Part shown: piece after piece, positions 50,312-58,864 of the stretch
Layout of the letters: every line of letters starts with the position of its first letter
Position numbering within the stretch: position 1 is the stretch's first letter
Assembly: GCA_004298015.1 (NCBI GenBank)
Contig: SCSE01000039.1
Coordinates: 1-64,000, forward strand
DNA: 64,000 nt
Origin: Rhodanobacter sp.
GTDB lineage: Bacteria; Pseudomonadota; Gammaproteobacteria; Xanthomonadales; Rhodanobacteraceae
Reading direction: 5' to 3'
Position numbers and translations under genes: made by a program
The notes under the pieces: model-generated
Database searches by the model: none
Told to the model about the DNA's origin: nothing
The model's input: the letters and a program-made list of their open reading frames with translations, nothing else

Positions 50312-51202
50312 ATGCGTCGCATCGCATTGTTCATCGGGACCAATATTGCCGTGCTGCTGCTGCTGAGCATCGTGGCGCATCTGTTCGGCATCGATCAGAT
50401 GGTTGCCAGCCGTGGCTACGGCGGCATGACCGGCTTGCTGCTGTTTGCTGCGGTGTTCGGCATGGGCGGCGCGTTCATCTCGCTGGCGATGTCGAAGTGG
50501 CTGGCCAAGCGCTCCACCGGTGCGCGGGTGATCGAGAATCCGCAGACTGAAGCCGAGCGCTGGCTGGTCGATACCGTACGCCGTCACGCGCAAGCCGCCG
50601 GCATCGGCATGCCCGAGGTGGCGATCTACGACGCGCCGGAGATGAATGCCTTCGCCACCGGCATGACCAGGAACAAATCGCTGGTAGCCGTCAGCAGCGG
50701 CTTGCTGGAGCAGATGAATCGCGAGCAGGTCACTGCCGTGCTCGGCCACGAAATCGGGCACGTGGCCAACGGCGACATGGTCACGCTGACCCTGATCCAG
50801 GGCGTATTGAACACACTGGTGATCGTCGCTGCACGAATCGTCGGCAACGTGGTCGACAGCTGGCTGTCCGGCGGACGCGGCGACAACCGCGGTGGTGGCC
50901 TGGGCTATTTCGTGGTGGTGATGGTGTTGCAGGTGGTGTTCGGCCTGTTGGCCTCGATGGTCGTCGCGGCCTTTTCGCGCTGGCGTGAGTTCCGTGCCGA
51001 TGCGGCGGGTGCGAAATTCGCCGGTCGCGGTGCGATGGTATCCGCCTTGCAGCGGTTGCAAGGCAACCATGGTAAGAGCACGCTGCCCGACACGATCGCC
51101 GCCTTCGGTATTTCCGGGCCGCTGGCCGATGGCTTCAGGCGCCTGTTCATGAGCCATCCACCGCTGGAGGAGCGCATTGCAGCCCTGCAGCGCGGCACCT
51201 GA
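50312..51202 (+). CDS. htpX: Membrane zinc protease HtpX
   Basis: A 296-residue membrane metalloprotease (E. coli 293). It has TM1 (RRIALFIGTNIAVLLLLSIV), TM2 (about 38-58), the zinc motif LGHEIGHVANGDMV (H146, E147, H150), more hydrophobic segments, and the third ligand Glu in REFRADAAGAKFAGR. It degrades misfolded membrane proteins with FtsH. ATG 50312 has GGAG at 50300-50303. It is followed by htpG on the same strand after 107 bases. Confidence 0.95.
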   Translation: MRRIALFIGTNIAVLLLLSIVAHLFGIDQMVASRGYGGMTGLLLFAAVFGMGGAFISLAMSKWLAKRSTGARVIENPQTEAERWLVDTVRRHAQAAGIGMPEVAIYDAPEMNAFATGMTRNKSLVAVSSGLLEQMNREQVTAVLGHEIGHVANGDMVTLTLIQGVLNTLVIVAARIVGNVVDSWLSGGRGDNRGGGLGYFVVVMVLQVVFGLLASMVVAAFSRWREFRADAAGAKFAGRGAMVSALQRLQGNHGKSTLPDTIAAFGISGPLADGFRRLFMSHPPLEERIAALQRGT

Positions 51203-51234
51203 CCGTGAATTCCCTGTTCGTCGGATCGGGTCGG

Positions 51235-51265
51235 CTTGGCGCCGGCAGCGCTGTACACCCCACGC
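51235..51265 (+). promoter_or_regulatory. Possible sigma-32 promoter for htpG
   Basis: CTTGGCG (51235-51241) and CCCCACGC (51258-51265), 16 bases apart, resemble heat-shock boxes CTTGAAA and CCCCATNT. The -35 match is partial. The site is placed 45 bases before the htpG ATG, a sensible distance. Confidence 0.35.
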
Positions 51266-51309
51266 TTTGTTTCATCCTTGCCCTTGAAGTCTGATGAGAG
51301 TCATTACCC

Positions 51310-53178
51310 ATGAATGCACCCGCTGAAACCCGCAAATTCGAAGCTGAAGTCGCCCAGGTCCTGCATCTGGTCACCCATTCGCTTTACTCACACAAGGAGA
51401 TCTTCCTGCGCGAGTTGATCTCCAATGCCTCCGACGCCTGCGACAAGCTACGCTTCGAGTCGATCGCCAATCCCGAGCTTTCCGCCGGCGACAGCGAGCT
51501 GCAGATCGATGTGAGCTGGGACCCCGAGGCACGTACCGTCACCGTGCGCGACAACGGCATCGGCATGAGCCGCGACGAAGTGGTGGCCAATATCGGCACC
51601 ATCGCAAGCTCCGGCACCCGGCGTTTCCTCGAGGCGATGTCGGGCGAGCAGAAGGCCGACGCGCGGTTGATTGGCCAGTTCGGTGTGGGCTTCTATTCCG
51701 CCTTCGTGGTCGCCGACAAGGTGACGGTCATCACCCGTCGTGCCGATGCCGCGGCCGATGAGGGCGTGAAATGGGCCAGTGACGGCAAGGGCGAATATTC
51801 GCTGGAGCAGGTGGCGTCGGCCGAGCGCGGCACCGCCGTCATCCTGCACCTGAAGGCGGACGAGGACGAGTTCCTCAAGCGCTGGCAGCTGCGATCGCTG
51901 GTCACCCGCTATTCGGATCACGTGGCGTTCCCGATCCGCATGCCGATCGAGAAGGACGACAAGCCGACCGACGAATGGGAGACCATCAATGCCGCCTCGG
52001 CGCTGTGGACCAAGCCGAAGGCCGAGATTTCCGATGAGGACTACCAGAGTTTCTACAAGTCGCTCGGTCATGACTTCAACGATGCGCTGGCGTGGTCGCA
52101 CAACCGCGTCGAGGGCAGCCAGAGCTTCACCACCTTGCTTTATATCCCCTCACAGCCGCCGTTCGACCTGATGATGGGCGGCCGCGACGAGCGCAAGGGG
52201 CTGAAGTTGTACATCAAGCGCGTGTTCGTGATGGACGCCGCCGAGGAGCTGCTACCCAACTACCTGCGCTTCGTACGCGGGGTGGTCGACGCCGACGACC
52301 TGCCGCTCAACGTCAGCCGCGAGCTGCTGCAACAGAACCGCCAGCTCGATCGTATCAAGGGCGCCTGCGTCAAGCGGGTACTCGACCTGATCGAAAAGCT
52401 GGCCAGGAACGAGCCGGAAAAATTCGCCACCTTCTACAAGGCCTTCGGCAACACCCTCAAGGAGGGCATCAGCGAGGACGCCAACAACCGGGAGCGCATC
52501 GCCAAGCTGTTGCGGTTTGCCTCCACGAAGGGTGACGGTGCCGCGCAAATCGTCGCGTTGGACGACTACATCGGCCGGATGCCGGTCGCCCAGGAAAAGA
52601 TCTGGTTCATCACCGCCGACAGCTACGCCGCGGCGCTGGGCAGCCCCCAGCTGGAAGCGTTCAAGGCCAAGGGTACTGAAGTGCTGCTGATGTTCGACCG
52701 CATCGACGAATGGATGCTTGGCAGCCTCAGCGAATACGCTGGCAAGAAACTGCAAAACGTTGCCAAGGGTGAGCTGCCGCTGGACGAGGCCGACAAGAAA
52801 AAGCAGGAAGAGGCCACCAAGGAGGCCGAGCCTCTGCTCAAGAAGCTCAAGGAACTGCTGGGCGACCGCGTGGGCGAGGTCAAGGTCTCCGCGCGTCTCA
52901 CCGACTCGCCATCATGCCTGGCCCTCAGCGATTACGAGATGGCACCGCATCTGGCCCGTCTGCTGCGCGAAGCCGGTCAGGAGATGCCCGAGAGCAAGCC
53001 GACGCTGGAGATCAACCCGGCGCACGCCCTGGTCAAGCGGGTGGAAACCGAAGCCGACGAAGCCAAGGCCGGCGACCTCGCCACCTTGCTGCTGGAGCAG
53101 GCGGAGATTGCCGCGGGCGCGCAGTTGCCGGACCCGGCAGCGTTCGTGCAGCGGATGAACCGGGTCTTGCTGGGTTGA
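51310..53178 (+). CDS. htpG: Chaperone HtpG (Hsp90)
   Basis: A 622-residue bacterial Hsp90. The N-terminal ATPase domain has FLRELISNASDACDKLRFES, VTVRDNGIGMSRDEV and LIGQFGVGFYSAFVVADKV. The middle domain has YIPSQPPFDLMMGG and LPLNVSRELLQQNRQLD with the catalytic-loop Arg. The C-terminal dimerisation domain has SPSCLALSDYEMAPHLARLL. It is an ATP-driven chaperone in the cytoplasm. A strong terminator follows. Confidence 0.97.
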   Translation: MNAPAETRKFEAEVAQVLHLVTHSLYSHKEIFLRELISNASDACDKLRFESIANPELSAGDSELQIDVSWDPEARTVTVRDNGIGMSRDEVVANIGTIASSGTRRFLEAMSGEQKADARLIGQFGVGFYSAFVVADKVTVITRRADAAADEGVKWASDGKGEYSLEQVASAERGTAVILHLKADEDEFLKRWQLRSLVTRYSDHVAFPIRMPIEKDDKPTDEWETINAASALWTKPKAEISDEDYQSFYKSLGHDFNDALAWSHNRVEGSQSFTTLLYIPSQPPFDLMMGGRDERKGLKLYIKRVFVMDAAEELLPNYLRFVRGVVDADDLPLNVSRELLQQNRQLDRIKGACVKRVLDLIEKLARNEPEKFATFYKAFGNTLKEGISEDANNRERIAKLLRFASTKGDGAAQIVALDDYIGRMPVAQEKIWFITADSYAAALGSPQLEAFKAKGTEVLLMFDRIDEWMLGSLSEYAGKKLQNVAKGELPLDEADKKKQEEATKEAEPLLKKLKELLGDRVGEVKVSARLTDSPSCLALSDYEMAPHLARLLREAGQEMPESKPTLEINPAHALVKRVETEADEAKAGDLATLLLEQAEIAAGAQLPDPAAFVQRMNRVLLG

Positions 53179-53212
53179 GACGCGACGCGCTCCGTTGATG
53201 TGACATGAGATG

Positions 53213-53242
53213 AAAAAGCCCGCCGGTTCCGGCGGGCTTTTT
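53213..53242. terminator. Terminator after htpG
   Basis: A 14-bp stem, AAAAAGCCCGCCGG (53213-53226) with its exact complement (53229-53242), loop of two bases, and T residues at the right end. The A residues at the left let it act for the convergent gene at 53328 too. Confidence 0.92.
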
Positions 53243-53327
53243 CTTATCTCCCCCGCGGGGGAGTGTCTGGAACGAAGAGCCGATGCTCACGCAAGATATG
53301 CAACCCGCCAGCCCACGGAAAGCCACA

Positions 53328-53906
53328 TCAATTCAGGTTGTGCGTCGTGCCTGGCCGTGAAGTTGGCTGAACCGCCAGGCTGCGGCCGGTCGCCTGGGCC
53401 GGCGGTGCTGGCCGTTGGGGTGGCGTGTAGTTCCGGTCCGGATAAGCATCGTCCCCGGGAGGCCGTTGAATACGCTGCCGAGGCAGGAAGCCACCTTGTG
53501 GCGCCAGCGCCAGGCGAACCCCGTCCTGGTGCACCCAGTACCAGGATCCCGAGGGAACCGGCGAGGTCGACACGTAAACGAATCGCGCGTCGTATTTGCC
53601 ATCCGCGCGTGGCGTGACGCGCATGGCGAGATTCATCACGAACTGGCTGGACACCGGGTGTCCCTTGAACATCGCCGGCTTGCTGATCATGGCACCCAGT
53701 GTCTGGTGGAGCAGCCGGTCAAACGCGGGTGACAGCTTGCTGGAAGGCGATACGTCGACAACCTTGCCGGTCGCATCGACCTGCACCAATACCGGCAGCA
53801 CCCGTGGCTTGAACGCATTGAGCGATATCGATTCGGCTGAAACTGCACTGGCACCGGCCATCAACAGCGCCGCAAGGATCACGGTGTAATGCACTCTGAT
53901 TTTCAT
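53328..53906 (-). CDS. Exported protein with a TonB-C-terminal-like domain
   Basis: A 192-residue protein. A signal peptide (1-24, SAVSA) is followed by a domain of about 80 residues, FKPRVLPVLVQVDATGKVVD, SKLSPAFDRLLHQTLGAMI and GHPVSSQFVMNLAMRVTP, which fits the alpha/beta TonB C-terminal fold. A Pro/Gln/Arg-rich disordered tail ends in THNLN. No membrane anchor or TonB Pro-rich spacer is present before the domain, so it is not TonB itself. It is probably a periplasmic protein of unknown role. Confidence 0.6.
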   Translation of the reverse strand: MKIRVHYTVILAALLMAGASAVSAESISLNAFKPRVLPVLVQVDATGKVVDVSPSSKLSPAFDRLLHQTLGAMISKPAMFKGHPVSSQFVMNLAMRVTPRADGKYDARFVYVSTSPVPSGSWYWVHQDGVRLALAPQGGFLPRQRIQRPPGDDAYPDRNYTPPQRPAPPAQATGRSLAVQPTSRPGTTHNLN

Positions 53907-54119
53907 GGCGACCTCCTGGCAAAGCCTTCAATCAGCTTTCAAGCGGATCCGCATGAGGACCATGCAGACCCTCAATTTGCACTATCCGCCCCAGAACCGT
54001 CCAGGTCAATAACGCCGATTCGACCGGGCGACGGGTGCGGTCCCAGGCACAATTTCCACGACATCCGTCGTGCAGGTCGATTTTGGTGGACACGCGTCCA
54101 CGCATGGCTTGGGTGCTGG

Positions 54120-54236
54120 TCAGTTGCGCCAGTCTGAGGGTGGAGGTGGTGAAGGTATGGGCGGGATACCGATGACGACCAGCGCCAGCACGCCCATCGC
54201 CGCTCGGGCGGCAATCAGCAGCTTGCGCCGGCCCAT
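54120..54236 (-). other. Possible 38-residue membrane peptide in a 414-base gap
   Basis: ATG 54236 opens RRKLLIAARAAMGVLALVV, a positively charged start with one hydrophobic helix, then Pro-rich residues and a stop. No clear Shine-Dalgarno precedes it and I know no family. The surrounding gap (53907-54320) shows no other gene. It may be noise or the remnant of a longer exported protein. Confidence 0.2.
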
Positions 54237-54320
54237 AGCCGGTAATTACGGTTTTTGAGCGAGCGGAAGGTGCCTTTCATCCGGCCAGCTACGAAACGGT
54301 GCAATGCCTGTCGTTGAGCA

Positions 54321-54884
54321 TCATGCCGGCGAGCGGTCGAGCAGCGCGATGATTTCGTCGCTGGTGCCGATCTCGCCCAGCCGCGGGAAGATGCGGGTGA
54401 TGCTGTTGGTGTGTGCTTCCGGGCTCAAGTCGGTCATGGCATCGCTGGCGAGGGTGACATGGAAACCGAGCTCATGGGCCTGGCGCGCGGTCGACTCGAC
54501 GCCAATGCTGGTGGCGATGCCGGCGAGCACAACCTGGGTGACGCCGTGCGCAGTGAGATGGGCTTCGAGTTCGGTCCGGGTAAACGCACCCCAACTGCGC
54601 TTGGTGATGACATGGTCATCGGGTTGCCGATGCAACTCAGGCACCAGTTCGGTCCAATCGGCGCGACGTTCGTCAGCGGGGCGCACCTGCTCTGTGCGGC
54701 CCGGCGCGCTGCCATCGACCCTGACCAGCACCACGGGCAACCGATGCCGACGGAAGGCGTCGGCCAGGGCGCTGGCGCGGCGCAGCACGGTATCGATCGG
54801 GTGGGCGGTGGGGTAGGCCACGATGCCCTTCTGCAGATCAATGACAAGGAGCGCGGCGGTTGGATCGAGTGTGGTGATCGTCAT
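54321..54884 (-). CDS. Isochorismatase-family hydrolase
   Basis: A 187-residue alpha/beta hydrolase. It has LLVIDLQKGI (Asp of the site) and HVITKRSWGAF (Lys). At the nucleophile position it has AGIATSIGVESTARQA, where cysteine hydrolases carry Cys before VESTA; here it is Gly, as in true isochorismatases such as PhzD that lack the Cys. The fit is to a subgroup of uncharacterised isochorismatase-like hydrolases. Substrate unknown; no siderophore or phenazine genes are near. Confidence 0.85.
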   Translation of the reverse strand: MTITTLDPTAALLVIDLQKGIVAYPTAHPIDTVLRRASALADAFRRHRLPVVLVRVDGSAPGRTEQVRPADERRADWTELVPELHRQPDDHVITKRSWGAFTRTELEAHLTAHGVTQVVLAGIATSIGVESTARQAHELGFHVTLASDAMTDLSPEAHTNSITRIFPRLGEIGTSDEIIALLDRSPA

Positions 54885-55171
54885 AAGAGGATTCAGCAGA
54901 TGATGTCCCTTGCGCGGCGCCCGCAGCCGAGGACGAGAACATTGTTTCGCGGGAAACTGCGCTCGGGCTGTGTGTCGACGCCGGAACGCTTGCGAGCATA
55001 GCGTGTACGGTGTATCGGAAACGCATTGACGCGTTCGACATCACGCGTGATGGGCACCGCAGGCGTGCGGGACGCTATCGGTCGGTTTCGCTCAGGACAA
55101 TGACTCTGCAGGCGTTCGGCGGCTGCCCTTGGAGGGCTTGCTGGCGCGCAGCCAGAGGGGGCAGCAGCCCA

Positions 55172-56833
55172 TCACACCTGGCGCTGGCCGGGCGTGGATG
55201 CCCGAATCAAGGTCGCAAGCGGAATTTCCGGGTCACGGGGCTGGCCAGCCCGTGCGCCGGGGTGCTGAAAAACGATCTGGTCGGCGGTCTTGAAGATCGA
55301 CACCGCCCGGCGCATGCGTTCTGTCTGCTCTCTCAGGCTGGTCGAAGCCGCTTCCGACTGCTCGACCAGCGCAGCGTTGCTCTGCGTCGTCTCGTCCATT
55401 TGTTCGATCGCGGAGCCGATCTCCTCGATACCCTTGCTCTGCTCCGCACTCGCCGTAGAGATATGATTCATCAGTAACGCCGATTTCTGGATCGCGAGTG
55501 CGATCTTCCTGGTCGCCTCGCCAGCGTTGTTCGCCAATATCGAGCCAGCATCCACCGTGTCGACCGAGACGGTAATCAGCTCCTTGATTTCTTTCGCGGC
55601 GACCGCAGCACGTTGCGCCAGCCCTCTTACTTCGCTGGCTACCACGACAAAGCCCCTTCCATGCTCGCCCGCCCGGGCAGCCTCCACGGCGGCATTCAGC
55701 GCGAGGATGTTGGTCTGGAAGGCGATGCTGTCGATCATCCCCGCAATATCCTCGATACGCCGGGAGTTGGACTTGATGTTTCCCATCGTTGAAACCATCT
55801 TTTCAACGATATCGCCGCCATCCTTGGCGAGTATTGCGGCCGACGCCACCAGTTGATCGGCCTCGGCGGCATGCTCTGCGTTCTGCCTCACCGTGGAGGT
55901 CAACTGCTCCATGGCAGAGGCCGTCTCCTCGAGGGCTGCCGCCTGTCCCTGGGTGCGATGAGAGAGATCGGACGTGCCATCGGCAATCTGGCCGGACGCG
56001 GCATGGATGCTGTCGCTGGCCTGGCGGACGTTCTGCACGACATCCGCCAGCCCAACGCCGATACCGTTGATGGCTTGCAGCAGCTGGCCGATGTCGTCAC
56101 GTCGATCCACCGGCACCTGGGCGCTCAGGTCACCGGCAGCAATTTTCCCGGCGGCCTCCTTGCACTCGGCCATCGGGCGGCGGATGTTTCGCTGTATCAG
56201 GAAGTAACTGGCCAGCGGCACCATCAGGCATGACAGCGTGCCCAGGATGTAGAGCCTGGCAATGTCGGCGCCCGGTGCCATTGGAGGGAGCGACGCCCAC
56301 AAGACTGTTCCGATCGCAGCATTGAGGACGGCGGTCGCCATGGCTACGCGCATGGGCGTGCCAATACTGTGCATGTGGCTCACGTCCAGTCCGACATAAC
56401 GCGCGCCGATGACCCGCCCTGACCCGTCCATGATCGGGTCGTAGCGGGTCATGAACTGCGTGCCGAAAATCGTGGCGTATCCGGTATAGGACTGTTTCGA
56501 CAACAACAACGGATACGCCGGATGAGACCGGTCCAGCAGCGTCCCCACCGCGCGTCCGCCATCTTTCTTCCTGACCGAGGTGGTGACCCGGATGAAGTCC
56601 TCTTCATCGCGCGCAAACACGGTTGCCGTGACGTGAGTTTCCGTGCTGAAGCGGTCTGGCACCGTGAAGTTCAGGTTGAGCAAGGTGCTGCCATTGCGCA
56701 ACGCCGGCGTCTTGCGTTCGCCGATCTGTACGCTGTCGCCCTCGTCGAGGACGAAACTTCCGGGGAACTGCGCAGAGAACCTGCGGGCAGAGGACTCGAT
56801 GCGCGTCTTGAGCGGTACGAACGGAAACTGCAT
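55172..56833 (-). CDS. Methyl-accepting chemotaxis protein with Cache-type domain
   Basis: A 553-residue chemoreceptor. Residues 1-155 form a Cache-like ligand domain (PGSFVLDEGDSVQIG, TPALRNGSTLLNLNF, VIGARYVGLDVSH). There is no membrane segment before it; two hydrophobic segments follow (about 165-182 and 193-215). Then come HAMP (RNIRRPMAECKEAAGKIAAG) and the signalling domain with the hairpin EDIAGMIDSIAFQTNILALNA, which contacts CheA/CheW. GGGGGG precedes ATG 56833. The upstream sigma-28 promoter puts it in the flagellar regulon. The ligand is unknown; Cache domains bind small organic acids, amino acids or similar. Confidence 0.9.
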   Translation of the reverse strand: MQFPFVPLKTRIESSARRFSAQFPGSFVLDEGDSVQIGERKTPALRNGSTLLNLNFTVPDRFSTETHVTATVFARDEEDFIRVTTSVRKKDGGRAVGTLLDRSHPAYPLLLSKQSYTGYATIFGTQFMTRYDPIMDGSGRVIGARYVGLDVSHMHSIGTPMRVAMATAVLNAAIGTVLWASLPPMAPGADIARLYILGTLSCLMVPLASYFLIQRNIRRPMAECKEAAGKIAAGDLSAQVPVDRRDDIGQLLQAINGIGVGLADVVQNVRQASDSIHAASGQIADGTSDLSHRTQGQAAALEETASAMEQLTSTVRQNAEHAAEADQLVASAAILAKDGGDIVEKMVSTMGNIKSNSRRIEDIAGMIDSIAFQTNILALNAAVEAARAGEHGRGFVVVASEVRGLAQRAAVAAKEIKELITVSVDTVDAGSILANNAGEATRKIALAIQKSALLMNHISTASAEQSKGIEEIGSAIEQMDETTQSNAALVEQSEAASTSLREQTERMRRAVSIFKTADQIVFQHPGARAGQPRDPEIPLATLIRASTPGQRQV

Positions 56834-56956
56834 TGAAAGCCCCCCGGCAAGGATATGTATCCTGGGACGTCTGGCTGGCCAGACGCTTGTTGCCGACGGC
56901 TTTGTCCTGTCCGACGGTGCCAGCCGTAACCTGCCAGTGCACGGCTTACCTTCAAG

Positions 56957-56983
56957 GTATCGGTAGGGGAACGTAGAACTTTA
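56957..56983 (-). promoter_or_regulatory. Sigma-28 (FliA) promoter of the chemoreceptor gene
   Basis: On the minus strand, TAAAGTTC (56983-56976) and ACCGATAC (56964-56957) are separated by exactly 11 bases. The sigma-28 consensus is TAAAGTTT-N11-GCCGATAA, so 13 of 16 positions agree. The start would lie near 56950, about 117 bases before the ATG at 56833. The rest of the 423-base gap (56834-57256) shows no gene. Confidence 0.75.
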
Positions 56984-57256
56984 CTGTGGATGCGGCGAAC
57001 AGGAGCCGGTACTTCCGCTTCGGTTTGCGCTGCCAGGCCAGGCGGTTGGCTGTCGTGCGGCGGTCGGAGTTGCCGGAAACCCGGTTCGATACGGGTGGGA
57101 TCGGGATCCAGTGAACACTCCCGGAAGGTCCGGTGTGGCCGGCAGGGAGTCGATTCGCACCGCGACCGTCCAATGTGTTGCGAGTCCGCATGCGCACGGA
57201 ATCTTCAATAGGAACAGGTCTGTCAGGCCACCAGCTGCCGACGCCATGGGTGAAAG

Positions 57257-57559
57257 CTAGACGTTTATTGCGTCCAGGGCCCTCAGTACCTTGACCACCG
57301 GCGGCTCGACCAGCCAGTCGCCGACCTTGGCGCGGTAATCGCGGTAGTGCTCGCTATGGCGATGCGCCTCCAGTGCAGCCTGATCTTGATAGGTCTCCAA
57401 TACATGGAATCCAGCGCCGCCATCGGCATCGGTGAACAGGTCGTAACAGCGGTTGCCGGGCTCGGCGCGCGAGGCACGAACCATATCCCGCAAGGCCGCT
57501 TCGACGCTCGCGCGATGTTCGACTTTCGGGATCAGGCTGGCAAAGACATGAAGGCTCAT
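57257..57559 (-). CDS. Antibiotic-biosynthesis-monooxygenase (ABM) domain protein
   Basis: A 100-residue ferredoxin-like dimer protein of the ABM/YgiN group: HVFASLIPKVEHRASVEAAL, ASRAEPGNRCYDLF, HVLETYQDQAALEAHRHSEH. Such proteins include quinol monooxygenases and small oxygenases without cofactors. The ATG at 57559 overlaps the MOSC gene stop by four bases, giving translational coupling. Role unknown. Confidence 0.87.
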   Translation of the reverse strand: MSLHVFASLIPKVEHRASVEAALRDMVRASRAEPGNRCYDLFTDADGGAGFHVLETYQDQAALEAHRHSEHYRDYRAKVGDWLVEPPVVKVLRALDAINV

Positions 57560-58299
57560 TTCGTCTCCTTGGGAGTGAGGGGCGGGGGAAGGGACGACGG
57601 CAAATCGACGAGTTCGGGTGTGGCGTTCAGGCTGGCGCTTCGGGCCAGTCGCTGGCCGATATGCTCCCGCCATTGCGGCGACAGCGCGGGAATCTCCAAT
57701 GCTCGCGTGAGGGTTTCCAGCGCCACGGGATCGTCGGGTTTCAGGTAGGCATCGAACAGCGCGCGGATCGACAACCGGTGCGGATCCCGGGCGACTACAT
57801 CCACCGTGTTGCCCGCTTCGACGGTGCCTTGCTGCAGCACCCGCAAGTAGACCCCGGTGCGCAGGGATTCGGCAAACAGCCTGGGCATACGCCCGTCGGC
57901 CAGCCGGATGCCGAGTTTGAAGCACGGCGTGCGCGGCTGGCTGATGCTGAACAATGCATCGCCGACACGCAGTTGATCGCCCACGCACAGCGCCGCTTCG
58001 TCCAACCCGGCCACGGTCAGGTTTTCGCCAAACTGACCATAAGGCAGCTCATCCCGGTCGAGTACCTCGCGCCAGTACGCGTAGTGATCGAGCGAATAGG
58101 CGTACACCGCCTTGTGCTCGCCTCCGTGGCGAACCAGGTCAGCCTGGCCGTCGCCGGCAAGGTGGTGGCGGTGCACGGCAACCGGGCCAGTGACCGGTTG
58201 CTTGAAGATGCCGGTTGTCACCGAATCACGGCCATGGCGCACCGCAACCGGTAGTGCGACGTTCACCGAAACCAGGGTCATCGTCATCGGTTCATGCAC
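57556..58299 (-). CDS. MOSC-domain protein (YiiM type)
   Basis: A 247-residue molybdenum-cofactor-sulfurase C-terminal-type protein. It has GIFKQPVTGPVAVHRHHLAG, ADLVRHGGEHKAVYAYSLDH, GQFGENLTVAGLDE and QPRTPCFKLGIRLADG (conserved Cys that binds the cofactor). YiiM-type proteins bind Mo cofactor and reduce N-hydroxylated compounds. It is coupled to the ABM gene and lies near the YdeP-type molybdoenzyme gene. The start at 58299 is used; ATGs at 58287 and 58281 are alternatives. Confidence 0.88.
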   Translation of the reverse strand: MHEPMTMTLVSVNVALPVAVRHGRDSVTTGIFKQPVTGPVAVHRHHLAGDGQADLVRHGGEHKAVYAYSLDHYAYWREVLDRDELPYGQFGENLTVAGLDEAALCVGDQLRVGDALFSISQPRTPCFKLGIRLADGRMPRLFAESLRTGVYLRVLQQGTVEAGNTVDVVARDPHRLSIRALFDAYLKPDDPVALETLTRALEIPALSPQWREHIGQRLARSASLNATPELVDLPSSLPPPLTPKETK

Positions 58300-58338
58300 T
58301 CGCGCATCGAAAAGGGATCGACCACCACCACACCGCGC

Positions 58339-58629
58339 TCAGCCATCCGCAGGCTTCTTTCGCGTGCGGCGTGGTTTTTGTTCGGCGATGGCGAGCAATT
58401 GCTGCAGGTAGGCGATGCCCTCCTCCTCCGGAAAGAATGCGATCACGTCGGCGACCGACAAGCCGTGACGCTCGCGCAAGGCGAGGAACTCCTCTCTTGC
58501 CGTGACTTGCCGCGCCGCAGCGGCAGTCTTCCTGTCGGCGGACTTGAGCCCGGGCTTGGCGGCCGGTGCGCTGTCGAGTGCGGCCAGCTCAGCCTGGAAT
58601 TGACGAAAGTCGTAGTTCTGCGCGGGCAT
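58339..58629 (-). CDS. Small conserved-type protein of unknown function
   Basis: A 96-residue charged protein: FRQFQAELAALD, a Lys/Ala linker, then LALRERHGLSVADVIAFFPEEEGIAYLQQLLA and a basic tail (KPRRTRKKPADG). The helical core and Arg/Lys tail recall small nucleic-acid-binding proteins, but I do not recognise a named family. ATG 58629 is used; a longer in-frame start exists but has an antisense-like Arg-rich leader. It is 39 bases before the MOSC gene on the same strand. Confidence 0.5.
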   Translation of the reverse strand: MPAQNYDFRQFQAELAALDSAPAAKPGLKSADRKTAAAARQVTAREEFLALRERHGLSVADVIAFFPEEEGIAYLQQLLAIAEQKPRRTRKKPADG

Positions 58630-58864
58630 GGGGAGAGCTGAAAGGGATGAGGGAGCGACTATTTTCGCACGTCGCGGCGCTGTACGTATCAATCGTCGCT
58701 GACTGCGGATAGACGGCCATGTCGTTTGGTACCGTGCGTGCCGGGCGTGCACCACCGGGGCTTCACATCGGGCAGTTCATGATCGGTCGGGTGGGCAAAA
58801 CCCACACGGGACTGGTCGGCGACGCCGCAGTCCCGCCGCAGCGTTTGAATACCGGAGAGCAGCG

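Noticed and set aside
51281-51312. CTTGAAG and CCCATG before htpG as a sigma-32 promoter
   Set aside because: The -10 box would overlap the start codon, placing transcription start inside the gene.
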